From the NCBI RefSeq assembly GCF_027568395.1, contig NZ_JANKZL010000004.1, forward strand, positions 1 to 64,000: DNA of 64,000 nucleotides, written 5' to 3'. The position numbers were made by a program, and so were the translations under genes. Positions 51,962 to 61,183 of this stretch are shown piece by piece. A model generated the notes under the pieces. The model did no database searches. It had not been told where the DNA came from and was given only the letters and a program-made list of their open reading frames with translations. Each line of letters opens with the position of its first letter. Within the stretch, counting starts at the first letter, position 1. This stretch comes from Aminobacter sp. HY435. Its GTDB lineage: Bacteria > Pseudomonadota > Alphaproteobacteria > Rhizobiales > Rhizobiaceae.

Positions 51962-54286
51962 TCATGGCTGTTTCGTCGGCTCGGCTTTCCCCGGCGCTGG
52001 GGGAATGGGAGCGCCCCGATGGGTGATTACAGGCTTTGCAGGTCCGCGATCGTTGTCGCTGCGCAAGGAAGGCGACGAAAGCGCCTGGAACTTTTCGCGC
52101 TTCAGCCGCACCTGGATCATGTGCGGGCAGCGATGGTCGTCGTGGTAGAGTTCCTGGCAATGCATGCAGTAGATGCATTCGTTGACGTTGATCTGGCCTT
52201 CCGGGTGGATTGCCTGCACCGGGCATTCCTTGGCACAGCGCTGGCATGGCGAGCCGCAATCCGGGTAGCGCTTGAGCCATTCGAACATCCTGATCCGGCC
52301 AGGGATGGCGAGCGCCGCGCCCAGTGGGCAGAGGTAGCGGCAGTAGAACCGCTCGACAAAAAGCCCGAGCGACAGGATCGTCAGCGCAAAGATGACGAAT
52401 GGCCATTCGCGCGCGAATTTGAGGATGATGGCCGTCTTGAACGGCTCGACCTCCGCGAACATTTCTGCCAGCGCGACGGAGTAGAAGGAGAGCCCGAACA
52501 GCCCCAGGAAGATGATGTACTTGATAGGCCACAGCCGCTCATGCAGCCCGAAAGGCACCTTCAGCTGAGGCACTTTCAGCCATTGGGCCAGATTGTTGGT
52601 TAGCTCCTGCAAGGCGCCGAAGGGGCAAAGCCAGCCGCAGAACGGCCCGCGCCCCCAGAACAGCAGGCCTGCCGCGACCGACGCCCACAGGACGAAAACG
52701 AGGGGCGCGGAAAGGAAGAACTCCCAATTGAAGTCGGTGATCAGCGAGTTTGTGAAGGTCAGCACATTGACCACGGACAGCTGCGCATTGGCGTACCAGC
52801 CGAGCCAGACGAGCGTGAACAGGAGAAAGCCGCGACGCACCCAGCCAAAAAGCTTCGGCCGCCGGACAAGCCAGTCCTGGAAAAAGAAAATGGCGGTAAG
52901 GACAAGAAGCCCAAACACCGTGATGCCGATAGACATCGTGTTCATCTTCCACATCCTGACCCACAGCGGCTCTTCGTCCGGAAGAGTTCCGGCGCTGGCG
53001 TCGGGCTGGGCTGCCGCCGCTGCGGCTGTCGAGGGCTGTGGCTGAGCCAACGGCGGTGCCGGCGGCTCGTTCACTGTCAGGTATTGGTCCGGCAGCGTGT
53101 AGCCGAGGTTGAAGGGGAGCGTCGCCTTCTCGCGTGCGCCAAAGCTGCGCTGCACCAGCAACTGCAGTTCCCAAGGCTCGGTCAGGTCCAGCGAAAACTC
53201 CGGCGGCACGATGAACAATGCGATCTCCCGCAGCCGCGGCGCGCCGACCGCTGCCAGGTCGCCGAGGCGGGCGTGATTGCGGTCGCGGAAGCGCACTCCT
53301 TGTCCATCCTGGAGGAGCTCGATGCGGTCGAAAATGCCTCCCCGGACGTAACCGGATCCCTTGAAGGAATAGAGCCCATCCCCCGCAACGACGATCGCCT
53401 GCTGGCCAGGCTTCAGCATGGATTGCATCCGCTCGAAGCCGCTCTTGCCAAGCAGGCTGAGGCCTATCGACGGCACGCTGACCGGGGCGACGTAAAGTTC
53501 AATGAAACGGTCGCCTGGATTGTTCGATTCAGGCCTTGCGGCGGCCTGCGCCAAACCAGCCTGCTTGAACGCGTCGGTAACTTCGCCCACCGAAAGCTGG
53601 AGTTTTCGGACCGAGCCATCCCCGACGAGAGCCTCCCAATCGTGGACTTCGCTCTTGGACAGGTCGAGCTTCGTCGTCGCAGCGTGAGCGGGAGCGGATG
53701 CCAGCCCAGCCTCCCCCAAGCGGTTGCTACGGATCAGCTTGACCGCCGACCGCACGATGCTGTCGCCCATGACGAGCACGGTAACCGTTGCGCCGCTGAC
53801 GATGTCCACCTGGGGCGGTCGCTCAGCGCCCGCCGCTACGCGCCCCATGTCCTTGCCTATGAGCGCGTTCAGCGAGGCGACCACCTTCTCCTCGGGGATG
53901 CCGATCAAGACGATGGGCTCCTTGTGGTCAACGAGCTTGAACCCACGGACAACGCCATGCTTGTCGATGCCGACCAGGATGTGGATCGGTTTGCCGGAAT
54001 AGCCGACCGCGCTGGTGAAATCCGAATTGAGGTAGACGTACCCCAGGATGTCGTCGCCTCGATAAACAGGGGCGAGCGGCGGCTCTCCTGCAAGTTCGCC
54101 GAACCGTTCGGCACCCTGGAAGAACTCGGCGGGCTGTGCCTTGGGCAAGAATTCGGCGACCCGGCTCGCCGCTGAAGCGTCAGCCAGTTGCCCAAAAATT
54201 ACGCTGGCGATTGCAATGAATGCCAGGGCGGCCATCAAGGTTCTGGCCGCTGTCTTGTTGGCTTTGAGGAGAAATGCGCTTGTCAC
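51962..54286 (-). CDS. nosR: NosR, electron-donating flavo/Fe-S membrane protein
   Basis: 774-aa protein. An N-terminal helix (about residues 14-32) is followed by a periplasmic FMN-binding domain with a conserved SGATVTV flavinylation site, then about six membrane helices. Motifs CGWLCPFG and CRYLCPLG follow, and a C-terminal cytoplasmic ferredoxin domain has two Cys clusters ([13 protein letters not shown] and [18 protein letters not shown]). NosR passes electrons to NosZ and is needed for nos expression. The start is a GTG at 54286. The nearest NnrR-type box is 138 bp upstream. Confidence 0.95.
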   Translation of the reverse strand: MTSAFLLKANKTAARTLMAALAFIAIASVIFGQLADASAASRVAEFLPKAQPAEFFQGAERFGELAGEPPLAPVYRGDDILGYVYLNSDFTSAVGYSGKPIHILVGIDKHGVVRGFKLVDHKEPIVLIGIPEEKVVASLNALIGKDMGRVAAGAERPPQVDIVSGATVTVLVMGDSIVRSAVKLIRSNRLGEAGLASAPAHAATTKLDLSKSEVHDWEALVGDGSVRKLQLSVGEVTDAFKQAGLAQAAARPESNNPGDRFIELYVAPVSVPSIGLSLLGKSGFERMQSMLKPGQQAIVVAGDGLYSFKGSGYVRGGIFDRIELLQDGQGVRFRDRNHARLGDLAAVGAPRLREIALFIVPPEFSLDLTEPWELQLLVQRSFGAREKATLPFNLGYTLPDQYLTVNEPPAPPLAQPQPSTAAAAAAQPDASAGTLPDEEPLWVRMWKMNTMSIGITVFGLLVLTAIFFFQDWLVRRPKLFGWVRRGFLLFTLVWLGWYANAQLSVVNVLTFTNSLITDFNWEFFLSAPLVFVLWASVAAGLLFWGRGPFCGWLCPFGALQELTNNLAQWLKVPQLKVPFGLHERLWPIKYIIFLGLFGLSFYSVALAEMFAEVEPFKTAIILKFAREWPFVIFALTILSLGLFVERFYCRYLCPLGAALAIPGRIRMFEWLKRYPDCGSPCQRCAKECPVQAIHPEGQINVNECIYCMHCQELYHDDHRCPHMIQVRLKREKFQALSSPSLRSDNDRGPAKPVITHRGAPIPPAPGKAEPTKQP

Positions 54287-54304
54287 GATAGAATTCCGGT
54301 TCGG

Positions 54305-54322
54305 CTTGGCGATTTCGCCAAG
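54305..54322 (-). repeat. 18-bp inverted repeat just upstream of nosR
   Basis: CTTGGCGA and TCGCCAAG face each other around AA/TT, 18 bp upstream of the nosR GTG. In mRNA it would form an 8-bp hairpin with a tiny loop directly before the weak ribosome site; as DNA it could be an operator. It resembles TTG-N8-CAA boxes but with 10 bp between the TTG and CAA. Confidence 0.45.
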
Positions 54323-54424
54323 GCGCGTCTTTTGCCCGCGGGGTGGTTGCCCACGCGACGAGTCTGCAACCGCATGCAGGTCGCTGGCCCGAGTGCGATA
54401 AAGACGGCTTAAGCCCGCGCGTCT

Positions 54425-54438
54425 TTGATCTAGCGCAA
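54425..54438. promoter_or_regulatory. NnrR/FNR-type box TTGATCTAGCGCAA
   Basis: Hybrid dyad with a TTGAT left half and a CGCAA right half in the divergent region of nosR and the ferritin-like gene. It is 57 bp from the ferritin-like start and 138 bp from nosR, so spacing favours the rightward gene, though it may serve both. Confidence 0.65.
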
Positions 54439-54495
54439 ACCGAAGGTCAGCATCCCGCTTTAGGGTGCTCCGATATTTGCACTGGGAGGAAGTCC

Positions 54496-55338
54496 ATGTC
54501 GGTTCTGAAGTGGGAGCCCTATGTGTCCGTCAATACGATGGACGAGCTGGTCGCCCTCGCCTATGCGATGGAGCAGGAGGCCGCCACGGGCTATTCGGAA
54601 CTGTCTTCCAGAATGCGCAAGGAAGGCCGGCCCGATCTCGCCGGCGTTTTTGACAGATTGGCCGCGGAGGAAAGGCAACACATCGACAACGTCACGCACT
54701 GGTCCCACCAGGTCAGCGGGAAGCAGCCAGAACAATCACGGATCAGCTGGCAGCTCTCCGACGTTTTCGACGATGAGGGAGCGGGAACCATCGCACCTGA
54801 ACTTCTGAACGGCTATCGGGCGTTCTCGATGGCGGTGCGCAACGAAGAGCGCGCCTTTGTCTTCTGGACCTACATGGCCGCGCGCGCACCGACAAACGAG
54901 TTGCGGGAGGCAGCGGAGACGATGGCGAGGGAGGAACTGGGGCACGTCGCCACCTTGCGCCGGGAGCGAAGGCTGGCGTTTCACAAGCAGCGGACCACAT
55001 CCGGAAGGACGGATTTCGCATGGGCCGAGATGGAGCTTCGGCTTTCCGAACAGCTTGAAATCGCGGCTGCCCGCGGAACTGACACCGAGGGGGCACGGCT
55101 GCGGGAGCTTGCGCGGCAAGCGCGGCTGCGCGCGGATAGCCTGGCGAGATCGCCGCTTGGTCATTCGCCGCTGCTGCAAAGCACGCCAAACGGAAGCTCG
55201 CTAGGGATGGCGGCACTTTGCGAGCTGCTCCTGGACTGCTATCTCGACTTCGGAGAGCGGCTTCCGACTGAATTGGAGCGCAATCGCGCTCAGAAGTTCG
55301 CCGCTGCTACGGTTCACTGCCTGACCGCGATCCGCTGA
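54496..55338 (+). CDS. ferritin-like diiron protein divergent from nosR
   Basis: 280-aa protein with a rubrerythrin/ferritin-like four-helix bundle over residues 16-160. A full set of possible diiron ligands is present: Glu28, Glu59/His62 (EERQH), Glu118 (NEERAFVFW) and Glu147/His150 (EELGH). The C-terminal third is helical and unassigned, with no rubredoxin-type Cys4 domain. GGGAGG precedes the ATG at 54496, and an NnrR-type box lies 57 bp upstream. It may handle peroxide, NO or iron during denitrification; this is inference. Confidence 0.75.
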   Translation: MSVLKWEPYVSVNTMDELVALAYAMEQEAATGYSELSSRMRKEGRPDLAGVFDRLAAEERQHIDNVTHWSHQVSGKQPEQSRISWQLSDVFDDEGAGTIAPELLNGYRAFSMAVRNEERAFVFWTYMAARAPTNELREAAETMAREELGHVATLRRERRLAFHKQRTTSGRTDFAWAEMELRLSEQLEIAAARGTDTEGARLRELARQARLRADSLARSPLGHSPLLQSTPNGSSLGMAALCELLLDCYLDFGERLPTELERNRAQKFAAATVHCLTAIR

Positions 55339-55413
55339 CGGGACGCAATTGCCAGACCGCGCTAACGCTTGGCGTCGGCGCGGCCTTGGCAGGCTTGGAC
55401 AGTTCGCACACCT

Positions 55414-55845
55414 CTACCGTACGACGAGCACCGGAATCTTGGAGAGGTGGACAACTTCCGCGGTTTGGCTTCCGAGCAAGAGCCTGCTCACACCACGTCG
55501 TCCGTGAGACGCCATGACGATGAGGTTGCAGCCACGATCTTGTGCCGTTTTGACGATCGCTTCCGCAGGCGATGCATGCCACGCCAGCGCTACCTCGACG
55601 GTCACGCCCATCTTTGCGGCCGCTTCTTTTGCCAAATTCAAGGCAGCATCGGCATGATGCTGCTGAGCATCAGTCCATGACCCGACCGTGGCGGGGCTGT
55701 TCGGTGGGTAGGGCTCTGCCACCGTTATCACTGTCGCTTTGCTGCCAAGGCTCTTCGCTAACGTCAGGCCGTGGTCGACACCCTTTTGCGCAAGTTCTGA
55801 ACCATCCGTGGTTATGAGAATATTCGTGTACAAGACTGCCTCCAT
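55414..55845 (-). CDS. universal stress protein UspA family
   Basis: 143-aa single-domain UspA protein: NILITTDGSELAQKGVDHGLTLA at the N-terminus and the ATP-binding pattern GCNLIVMASHGRRGVSRLLLGSQTAEVV near the C-terminus (given in part). Such proteins are induced under low oxygen in many bacteria. The ATG at 55845 was chosen since the domain begins a few residues later. A TTGAT-N4-GTCAA box lies 60 bp upstream. It is divergent from pseudoazurin. Confidence 0.88.
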   Translation of the reverse strand: MEAVLYTNILITTDGSELAQKGVDHGLTLAKSLGSKATVITVAEPYPPNSPATVGSWTDAQQHHADAALNLAKEAAAKMGVTVEVALAWHASPAEAIVKTAQDRGCNLIVMASHGRRGVSRLLLGSQTAEVVHLSKIPVLVVR

Positions 55846-55905
55846 TACTCTGGTTTCGTGGCTATCGTGCCCACTGCACTGTGTACCCCAAAAGGGAAAA
55901 ACAGA

Positions 55906-55919
55906 TTGATCTGTGTCAA
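55906..55919 (-). promoter_or_regulatory. FNR/NnrR-type box TTGATCTGTGTCAA
   Basis: Nearly perfect FNR-consensus dyad (TTGAT-N4-GTCAA), 60 bp upstream of the usp start. Its FNR-like half-sites differ from the TTGCG type, so a different Crp/Fnr protein such as FixK or FnrN could bind it. Confidence 0.65.
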
Positions 55920-56097
55920 TCGTCTTGCGGAAGCCTAGCCCGTTACCCCCTGGGGGAAAGACGGTTCGTGTGGCGCGAACTGCCATCCGCGAATTCCCCC
56001 TCCGAGGCGCCGAACCTCCCACAAACATCGAACTTCAACCGTCGTCGGTGATTACCCATCCCGAGGTCGCGCCACTTCCAGGGTTTTCTTGCCTAAT

Positions 56098-56111
56098 TTG
56101 CGCAATCGCAA
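56098..56111 (+). promoter_or_regulatory. NnrR-type box TTGCGCAATCGCAA
   Basis: Perfect TTGCG-N4-CGCAA dyad, with symmetry extending to a 20-bp near-palindrome (AATTTGCG...CGCAAATT). It is 72 bp upstream of the pseudoazurin start. Confidence 0.75.
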
Positions 56112-56183
56112 ATTCCCTCGACGGCAATGGCGGTAGTGAGAGGCAACTGCTGACGCAGCCATAGATCGCTAGAAAGGCATATT

Positions 56184-56627
56184 ATGAAATTCCTCCTCCA
56201 CCTCACCACTGCCGTTTCGCTCCTCGCATTCGCCGGCGGCGCCAATGCTGCGGAACACGTGGTCCAAATGCTCAACAAGGGCGAAAAGGGCGTAATGGTC
56301 TTTCAGCCGAACTTCGTCCAGGCAGCGCCTGGCGACACTGTCAAGTTCGTGCCCACCGACAAGTCTCACAACGCCGAGTCCATCAAGGGCATGATCCCCG
56401 AAGGCGCCGCCGATTTCAAAGGCAAGATGAACGAGGAGATCACGGTGACCCTCGACAAGGAAGGCGTCTACGGGGTGAAGTGCACTCCCCACTACGGCAT
56501 GGGCATGGTCGCCCTCGTAGTTGTCGGCCAGCCAATCAACGCCGACGCTGCCAAGGCGGTTAAGCAGACCGGGAAGGCCAAGGCAGCGTTTGCCGAACTC
56601 TTCGGCCAATCGGTAGCCGCCAAGTAG
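56184..56627 (+). CDS. pseudoazurin, periplasmic blue copper protein
   Basis: 147-aa protein with a signal peptide (residues 1-22, ending NA-AEH) and one cupredoxin domain. The type 1 copper ligands are His62 (DKSHNAES), Cys100, His103 and Met108 (KCTPHYGMGM), the pseudoazurin spacing. It carries electrons in the periplasm, typically to Cu nitrite reductase and also to N2O reductase. It is monocistronic: own box upstream and a strong terminator downstream. Confidence 0.95.
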   Translation: MKFLLHLTTAVSLLAFAGGANAAEHVVQMLNKGEKGVMVFQPNFVQAAPGDTVKFVPTDKSHNAESIKGMIPEGAADFKGKMNEEITVTLDKEGVYGVKCTPHYGMGMVALVVVGQPINADAAKAVKQTGKAKAAFAELFGQSVAAK

Positions 56628-56670
56628 TTCACGCTCTCCTCCTGGCCTCAATTGCCCTCGCTGAGGCCGA

Positions 56671-56706
56671 CCGGGCGGACATTCTTGGCCGCCCGGCTCT
56701 TTTTTG
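56671..56706 (+). terminator. intrinsic terminator between pseudoazurin and nnrS
   Basis: CCGGGCGG and CCGCCCGG pair around a 10-nt loop, followed by CTC and a run of six T. It begins 44 bp after the pseudoazurin stop and ends about 13 bp before the nnrS start codon. Confidence 0.88.
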
Positions 56707-56718
56707 AAAGTCGCAAGA

Positions 56719-57894
56719 ATGGGAATTCCAAGACTACGGTCCTACAAAGGGCCCGCGCTCCTGTCGTATGGGTTCAGGCCGTTCTTCCTTCTCGGGTCGG
56801 TCTATGCAGGGATCTCGATCCTGTTCTGGCTCCCGCTTTACGCTGGCCACCTCGAGACCTACAGCCTTCTGGCGCCACTGGACTGGCATGTGCATGAGAT
56901 GCTGTTCGGCTATCTGGCGGCGATCATCACTGGCTTCTTGCTCACTGCCATCCCGAACTGGACGGGCCGCCTGCCCGTTCAGGGATTTCCCCTCTTGGGT
57001 CTCGTGGCGATCTGGATCGCAGGCCGCTTCGCGGTGTTTTTCTCGTCTGTCATCGGCTGGCAAGCGTCGGCGACGGTGGACGCGGCGTTCCTTGGCGCCG
57101 TCGCTCTGGCGGCCACCATTGAAATCGTTGCGGGCCGAAACTGGCGCAATCTGAAAGTGCTGCTGCCGCTGGCTATGCTTCTGGCAGCAAACGTGTGTTT
57201 CCACCTTGAAGCTCATTTTCTCGGCCTTTCCGACACGAGCCGACGGCTTGGCATGAGCGCCGCGGTGCTGCTCGTCATGGTCATCGGCGGACGAATCGTA
57301 CCGAGCTTTACGCGCAACTGGCTTGTCCGGCAGAATCCGGGACGCCTTCCAGTACCCTTCAATCGCTTCGACGTGGTCTCTCTTGCAGTCGGCACGCTTG
57401 CGCTCGCCTCATGGTGCTTCGCTCCAATCAGCGTCGGCACGGCAGTTGCACTTGGGATTGCGGCCGCCTTGCAGTCGGTGCGCCTGGCCCGATGGGCCGG
57501 CGACCGGACCATCAAGGATCCACTCGTCCTGGTCCTCCACCTCGCCTATGGGTTCATTCCGGTGGGTTTCGCCCTCCTGGCGGCTTCCATCGTGCTTCCC
57601 GAGAGCCTGCCTGTCGCAGCGGGCATGCATGCGCTTGGCGGCGGAGCCATCGGCGCCATGACGCTTTCCGTCATGGTACGCGCCACGCTGGGTCACACCG
57701 GGCGGCCGCTGAAGGCCGGACACGGAGCAGCTTTCCTGTTTGCGGCCATCATCGCGGCTGCAGGTTTGCGGATTGCAGCCGTCTTTCTCCCGGAACTCCA
57801 TCTGATCGAGATCGCAGGAGCGGCATGGTCAGTGGCGTTCCTGGGATTTGCCGCACTCTTCGGGAAGGCTTTGTTACAACCCAAACTGACGTAA
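56719..57894 (+). CDS. nnrS: NnrS family heme-copper membrane protein
   Basis: 391-aa polytopic membrane protein with about twelve helices. Family marks include LLSYGFRPFFLLG near residue 16, DWHVHEMLFGYLAAIITGFLLTAIPNWTG (in parts, near 55-83) and GGRIVPSFTRNWL. NnrS protects against nitric oxide stress, and its gene is classically controlled by NnrR. The ATG at 56719 is preferred; an in-frame TTG lies in the terminator T-run. No separate box is seen upstream, so it may be read through from pseudoazurin. Confidence 0.92.
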   Translation: MGIPRLRSYKGPALLSYGFRPFFLLGSVYAGISILFWLPLYAGHLETYSLLAPLDWHVHEMLFGYLAAIITGFLLTAIPNWTGRLPVQGFPLLGLVAIWIAGRFAVFFSSVIGWQASATVDAAFLGAVALAATIEIVAGRNWRNLKVLLPLAMLLAANVCFHLEAHFLGLSDTSRRLGMSAAVLLVMVIGGRIVPSFTRNWLVRQNPGRLPVPFNRFDVVSLAVGTLALASWCFAPISVGTAVALGIAAALQSVRLARWAGDRTIKDPLVLVLHLAYGFIPVGFALLAASIVLPESLPVAAGMHALGGGAIGAMTLSVMVRATLGHTGRPLKAGHGAAFLFAAIIAAAGLRIAAVFLPELHLIEIAGAAWSVAFLGFAALFGKALLQPKLT

Positions 57895-58247
57895 CAGGTA
57901 CAGAGGTCCGCCACAGCAGCGTGACGCGGGTGATGCCAGGCAGCTATCACGGACAACGCGTCTTGCTGCCACAGCGATGTGCTTGGCAGCGGTCGGCGCT
58001 CCCTTCTTGCCTCCACTGCGCGTTTTTGCGCTGGAGCGAAGAGCCATGCAGGCCCCCGATTGAACCAAACGCCGCAATTCATGTTTGACACCTGCATCAG
58101 TTGGCCTCGTCATCCGTCAACGCGGATGAGTTGCGGCTCTCATCTTCAACGTCGAGGGGAAACACAATGGAGGACCACTTCAAAGGGGGCAGACCGTTGT
58201 CGATGAACCATCCCTCGCGCGCCGGATCACTTGTTCGGCATGGGAAG
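57895..58247. other. 353-bp gene-free region between convergent nnrS and nirV
   Basis: No supportable gene. A modest inverted repeat (GCTGCCA / TGGCAGC, 57965-57990) lacks a clear T-run and is only a weak terminator candidate. Confidence 0.45.
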
Positions 58248-59147
58248 TCAGGAGCCTAACATTTCGCGCCCTAGCCTCCGGATCTGCTCCAGGAAAGCGG
58301 CAATGGTCATGAAAGCAGGCCGTTCCCGAACCAGCCGGAAGCCCAGATTGTCGGGCGGCAAGCCAACAGCACACCCACCGCTTTTTCCATCTCGGATGAA
58401 GTTGGACATGTATGTCCGGTGGAACCCCTCGACGACGTGAACGCCGCAATTCTCGACTGACGTTTCGGTGGCCTTGCCGTCTGCGGCCATGGTGACGCGT
58501 GCATAACATGTCGATGTCCATTCCCAGACGTTGCCCGCGATGTCCGCCACGCCCCTGGAGTTCATGCCAAAAGAACCGCGGCTTCTCGGCGCTGGATCTG
58601 CTTTCCGCGCCAGGTCCACCTCTCGCTGGTAGCTCGACAGCCAAGCGCGGGCGGGATTCTGCGGGTCTTCTTCCAACGGTTCCATGTCGCCCCGGAACCG
58701 TTCGCTGGCGGCATGCGCCCATTCCTCGTCGGTTGGCAGCCGCCATGTCTCTCCAGTCGCCTCGGAATACCAGCGAGCGTATGCCTCGGCGTCGAGGTAG
58801 CTCACGCCAGTTACCGGAACGCTGCCGCTTCCTTCCGCATCCGCCGTCTTGCAGGCTCCGGAGCTGACACAGCGCGCGTACTCGTCCAGGCTCACCTGGT
58901 ACTTCATGATCTCAAGAGGCTGACTGATGGCGACCTGCCTTCGCGGCGCTTGAACAGGGCGCTCATTCATCAGAAATTCGCCAGGCTCTGCGTGCGAGAA
59001 CGAGCCAGGTGCGGCCGCAACGATTATTGCTGCGGGGGCTCGGATTTGCCTATGTTCCGAAGGCTCAGCCCAATTCAGCAGGGCAACGGCTCCGACCGTC
59101 ACGACGGCAGCAGCGCCGCCGACTAATCTTAGCGTATTGACTGGCAT
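58248..59147 (-). CDS. nirV: NirV, formylglycine-generating-enzyme-like protein
   Basis: 299-aa protein with an N-terminal membrane helix or signal anchor (about residues 5-25) and an FGE-sulfatase (SUMF1) domain from about 55 to 275. Domain marks include PVTGVSYLDAEAYARWYSEATGETWRLPTDEEW (in parts), DIAGNVWEWTSTCY and GFRLVRE. NirV usually lies directly downstream of nirK in alphaproteobacteria, as here (76 bp), and its function is unknown. The ATG at 59147 starts the hydrophobic segment; upstream in-frame residues were dropped. Confidence 0.88.
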   Translation of the reverse strand: MPVNTLRLVGGAAAVVTVGAVALLNWAEPSEHRQIRAPAAIIVAAAPGSFSHAEPGEFLMNERPVQAPRRQVAISQPLEIMKYQVSLDEYARCVSSGACKTADAEGSGSVPVTGVSYLDAEAYARWYSEATGETWRLPTDEEWAHAASERFRGDMEPLEEDPQNPARAWLSSYQREVDLARKADPAPRSRGSFGMNSRGVADIAGNVWEWTSTCYARVTMAADGKATETSVENCGVHVVEGFHRTYMSNFIRDGKSGGCAVGLPPDNLGFRLVRERPAFMTIAAFLEQIRRLGREMLGS

Positions 59148-59223
59148 GGTGGTGGCCTTCAACGAAACGCGACCCGCCGGGGGCCGACGGGTCGCGCTCG
59201 CTTCCATTGTTCAGGTCCTGCTG

Positions 59224-60327
59224 TCAGTTCATCGGGATCGGTCTGGGCGCGTCGACCTGTTTCATCAGGTCGTCGTTCCACTCGCCTTCGACAGTGAAGT
59301 GAGCAGTCGCCCCCAGTTCAACGGCTTCGATGAGATTGTGGTTCACGTAGGCGTAGACGCCGGGCTGAAGGAAAGTATACAGCGCTGCGCCTGCGGATCC
59401 GCCGCGGATGAACCAGGTCTCAAGGTCCTTTGCCGGAGGGTTGGCGAACTTGCCTTCTTCCCAGACATAGTCCCCATGCCCGCCGATCAAGTGCGGCCGG
59501 GTATCGCGATTGGCCTGCGAGTGGACGATCATGACGGTTTCGCCGACCTTCGCCGTCATGGCGTTCTTTCCCGTGAGGGATCCGACCTTGCCGTTGAAGA
59601 CCACATGGGTCGGGATCAGGCCGCGCATGACCTTGAGCGTGTCGTCGTAGCTTTCGCCGAGGGATTCATACTTCTTGTATTTGCCGTTCTCGTCCCGCGG
59701 AATGTAGAACTCGTTCTCTCCGACGTAGTAGATCTTGTCGTAGCGAACGGGCTCGCCCTTTTCGTTCTTCAGTCCTTCACGCGGCAGGACCATCACGGTC
59801 CCGCTCATGCCCGAAACCACGTGCCACGGGATCATGCCTTCCGGCGCGCAGTGGTAGACGAACGTCCCTGTGCGCGTGGCCTTGAACCGCAGCGTTACCT
59901 GCTCGCCGGGATTGACGTGCGTAAGCGCCCCGCCGCCAAGCGCGCCCGTGGCGGCATGGAAGTCGATGTTGTGGGGCATTTCGTTCGTCTCCGGATTGAC
60001 CAGAGTAAGTTCCACGTAGTCGCCCTCGTGAACGACCATCATGGGGCCGGGGATCGAGCCGTTGAACGTCATGCCCCGGAGTGTGGTGCCCTCGTCATCG
60101 ATCACGATCGGCTTTTCTTCGATCTTCATCGTGAACTCGACGACCTTTGGGCCGCCCTTGGCCACCTGGTCGTGTTCATGGACGAAGGGCGGCGCAACGA
60201 GCGATACCTTCTGGCGAGGAAGGGCCGCGATATCAGCGGTCTGTGCCTGGGTCGGGAAGGCAGGTATCGCGGCCGCCGCGGCAGCCGCTACGACTGCTCC
60301 GATGAGGGCTTCGCGTCGCGTGAACAT
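59224..60327 (-). CDS. nirK: copper-containing nitrite reductase NirK
   Basis: 367-aa periplasmic enzyme reducing nitrite to NO. A twin-arginine signal ([14 protein letters not shown]) opens it. Two cupredoxin domains follow. Type 1 copper ligands are His119, Cys160, His169 and Met174; type 2 ligands include His124, His159 and a late His in [15 protein letters not shown] precedes the ATG at 60327. An imperfect TTG-N8-CAA box lies 64 bp upstream. It is followed by nirV on the same strand. Confidence 0.95.
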   Translation of the reverse strand: MFTRREALIGAVVAAAAAAAIPAFPTQAQTADIAALPRQKVSLVAPPFVHEHDQVAKGGPKVVEFTMKIEEKPIVIDDEGTTLRGMTFNGSIPGPMMVVHEGDYVELTLVNPETNEMPHNIDFHAATGALGGGALTHVNPGEQVTLRFKATRTGTFVYHCAPEGMIPWHVVSGMSGTVMVLPREGLKNEKGEPVRYDKIYYVGENEFYIPRDENGKYKKYESLGESYDDTLKVMRGLIPTHVVFNGKVGSLTGKNAMTAKVGETVMIVHSQANRDTRPHLIGGHGDYVWEEGKFANPPAKDLETWFIRGGSAGAALYTFLQPGVYAYVNHNLIEAVELGATAHFTVEGEWNDDLMKQVDAPRPIPMN

Positions 60328-60391
60328 CTCAATCTCCTTGTGAATGTCGTTTCGACAAGGAGAACGATATGACTGGTCCCGGTCCTGCTCT

Positions 60392-60405
60392 TTGTTCTGG
60401 AGCAA
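60392..60405 (-). promoter_or_regulatory. imperfect NnrR-type box TTGTTCTGGAGCAA upstream of nirK
   Basis: TTG-N8-CAA element 64 bp from the nirK start codon. The inner bases are partly symmetric (TTGTTC/GAGCAA). Position fits the other boxes, and nirK is a standard NnrR target. Confidence 0.55.
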
Positions 60406-60472
60406 TCATCGCCGCCGCAACCATAGGGTGCGACAATTTCGACCGAAATCACGTAACGCCAGGGGCTGGTCG

Positions 60473-61180
60473 TCACTTCGCGAAGCTATGCGAAGCCGGG
60501 TGATAGCTCGTCATCAGGCGTTCAAGGTCATCGATCGCCGTGGATTGCGGCAGCTGTTTTCCCTCCAGCTCGGGCGGCACCTTCCAGCCCGGGTCGACGC
60601 CTTCCATGTTCGGAAGCTCGTGAGCGATGCCTTTGTGGCAGTCGATGCAGGTCGCCTTGGCCGATAGGAGATAACGGGTGTGGATTTCGGCCGCGCGTGT
60701 GGTTTGTTTGGACAGGTCCATTGCCACGGAAGAATGGCAGTTGCGGCATTCAAGACTGTCGTTGGCCTTCAGCCGCGCCCACTCATGCTGGGCGAGCTCG
60801 AGACGCATGTCCAGGAACTTGCGCCTGGTGTCGATGGTCCCGAATATCTTGCCCCAGACTTCCTTGGAGGCCTGCATCTTGCGTGCGATCTTGTCAGTCC
60901 ATTTGTGAGGCACATGGCAGTCCGGACACGAGGCGCGCACGCCGGATCGGTTGGAGAAGTGCACCGTCCGCGTCAGCTCTTCGTACACGTTGTTCTTCAT
61001 CTCGTGGCACGACGTGCAGAACTGCTCTGTGTTGGTCACCTCAAGCGCCGTATTGAAGGCGCCCCAAAAAATGACGCCGCCAACGAAGCCCCCGAGGGTC
61101 AGGAAGCCCAGGCCGAGCGTTGCCGCCGGAGTGGTGAGGATGCCCCACGCCCAAAGAACGAGTTTCTTGATCGATTGCAT
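60473..61180 (-). CDS. napC: NapC tetraheme quinol dehydrogenase
   Basis: 235-aa NapC/NirT cytochrome with one N-terminal helix (about residues 8-38) and four heme c sites: CTSCH, CPDCH, CRNCH and CIDCH. It oxidises membrane quinol and passes electrons to periplasmic NapAB. It follows napB by 3 bp. Its 3' end faces the nirK promoter with no other gene between. Confidence 0.95.
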   Translation of the reverse strand: MQSIKKLVLWAWGILTTPAATLGLGFLTLGGFVGGVIFWGAFNTALEVTNTEQFCTSCHEMKNNVYEELTRTVHFSNRSGVRASCPDCHVPHKWTDKIARKMQASKEVWGKIFGTIDTRRKFLDMRLELAQHEWARLKANDSLECRNCHSSVAMDLSKQTTRAAEIHTRYLLSAKATCIDCHKGIAHELPNMEGVDPGWKVPPELEGKQLPQSTAIDDLERLMTSYHPASHSFAK

Positions 61181-61183
61181 CGT

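Larger units (their letters stand above)
55846..56183. promoter_or_regulatory. 338-bp divergent region, usp and pseudoazurin promoters
   Basis: No gene is seen. Two NnrR/FNR-type boxes lie inside, one near each gene (55906-55919 and 56098-56111), so the two divergent genes probably have separate but co-regulated promoters. Confidence 0.65.

Noticed and set aside
57965-57990. Inverted repeat between nnrS and nirV as a terminator
   Set aside because: Stem is short, the loop is long and there is no T-run; noted only in the region entry.
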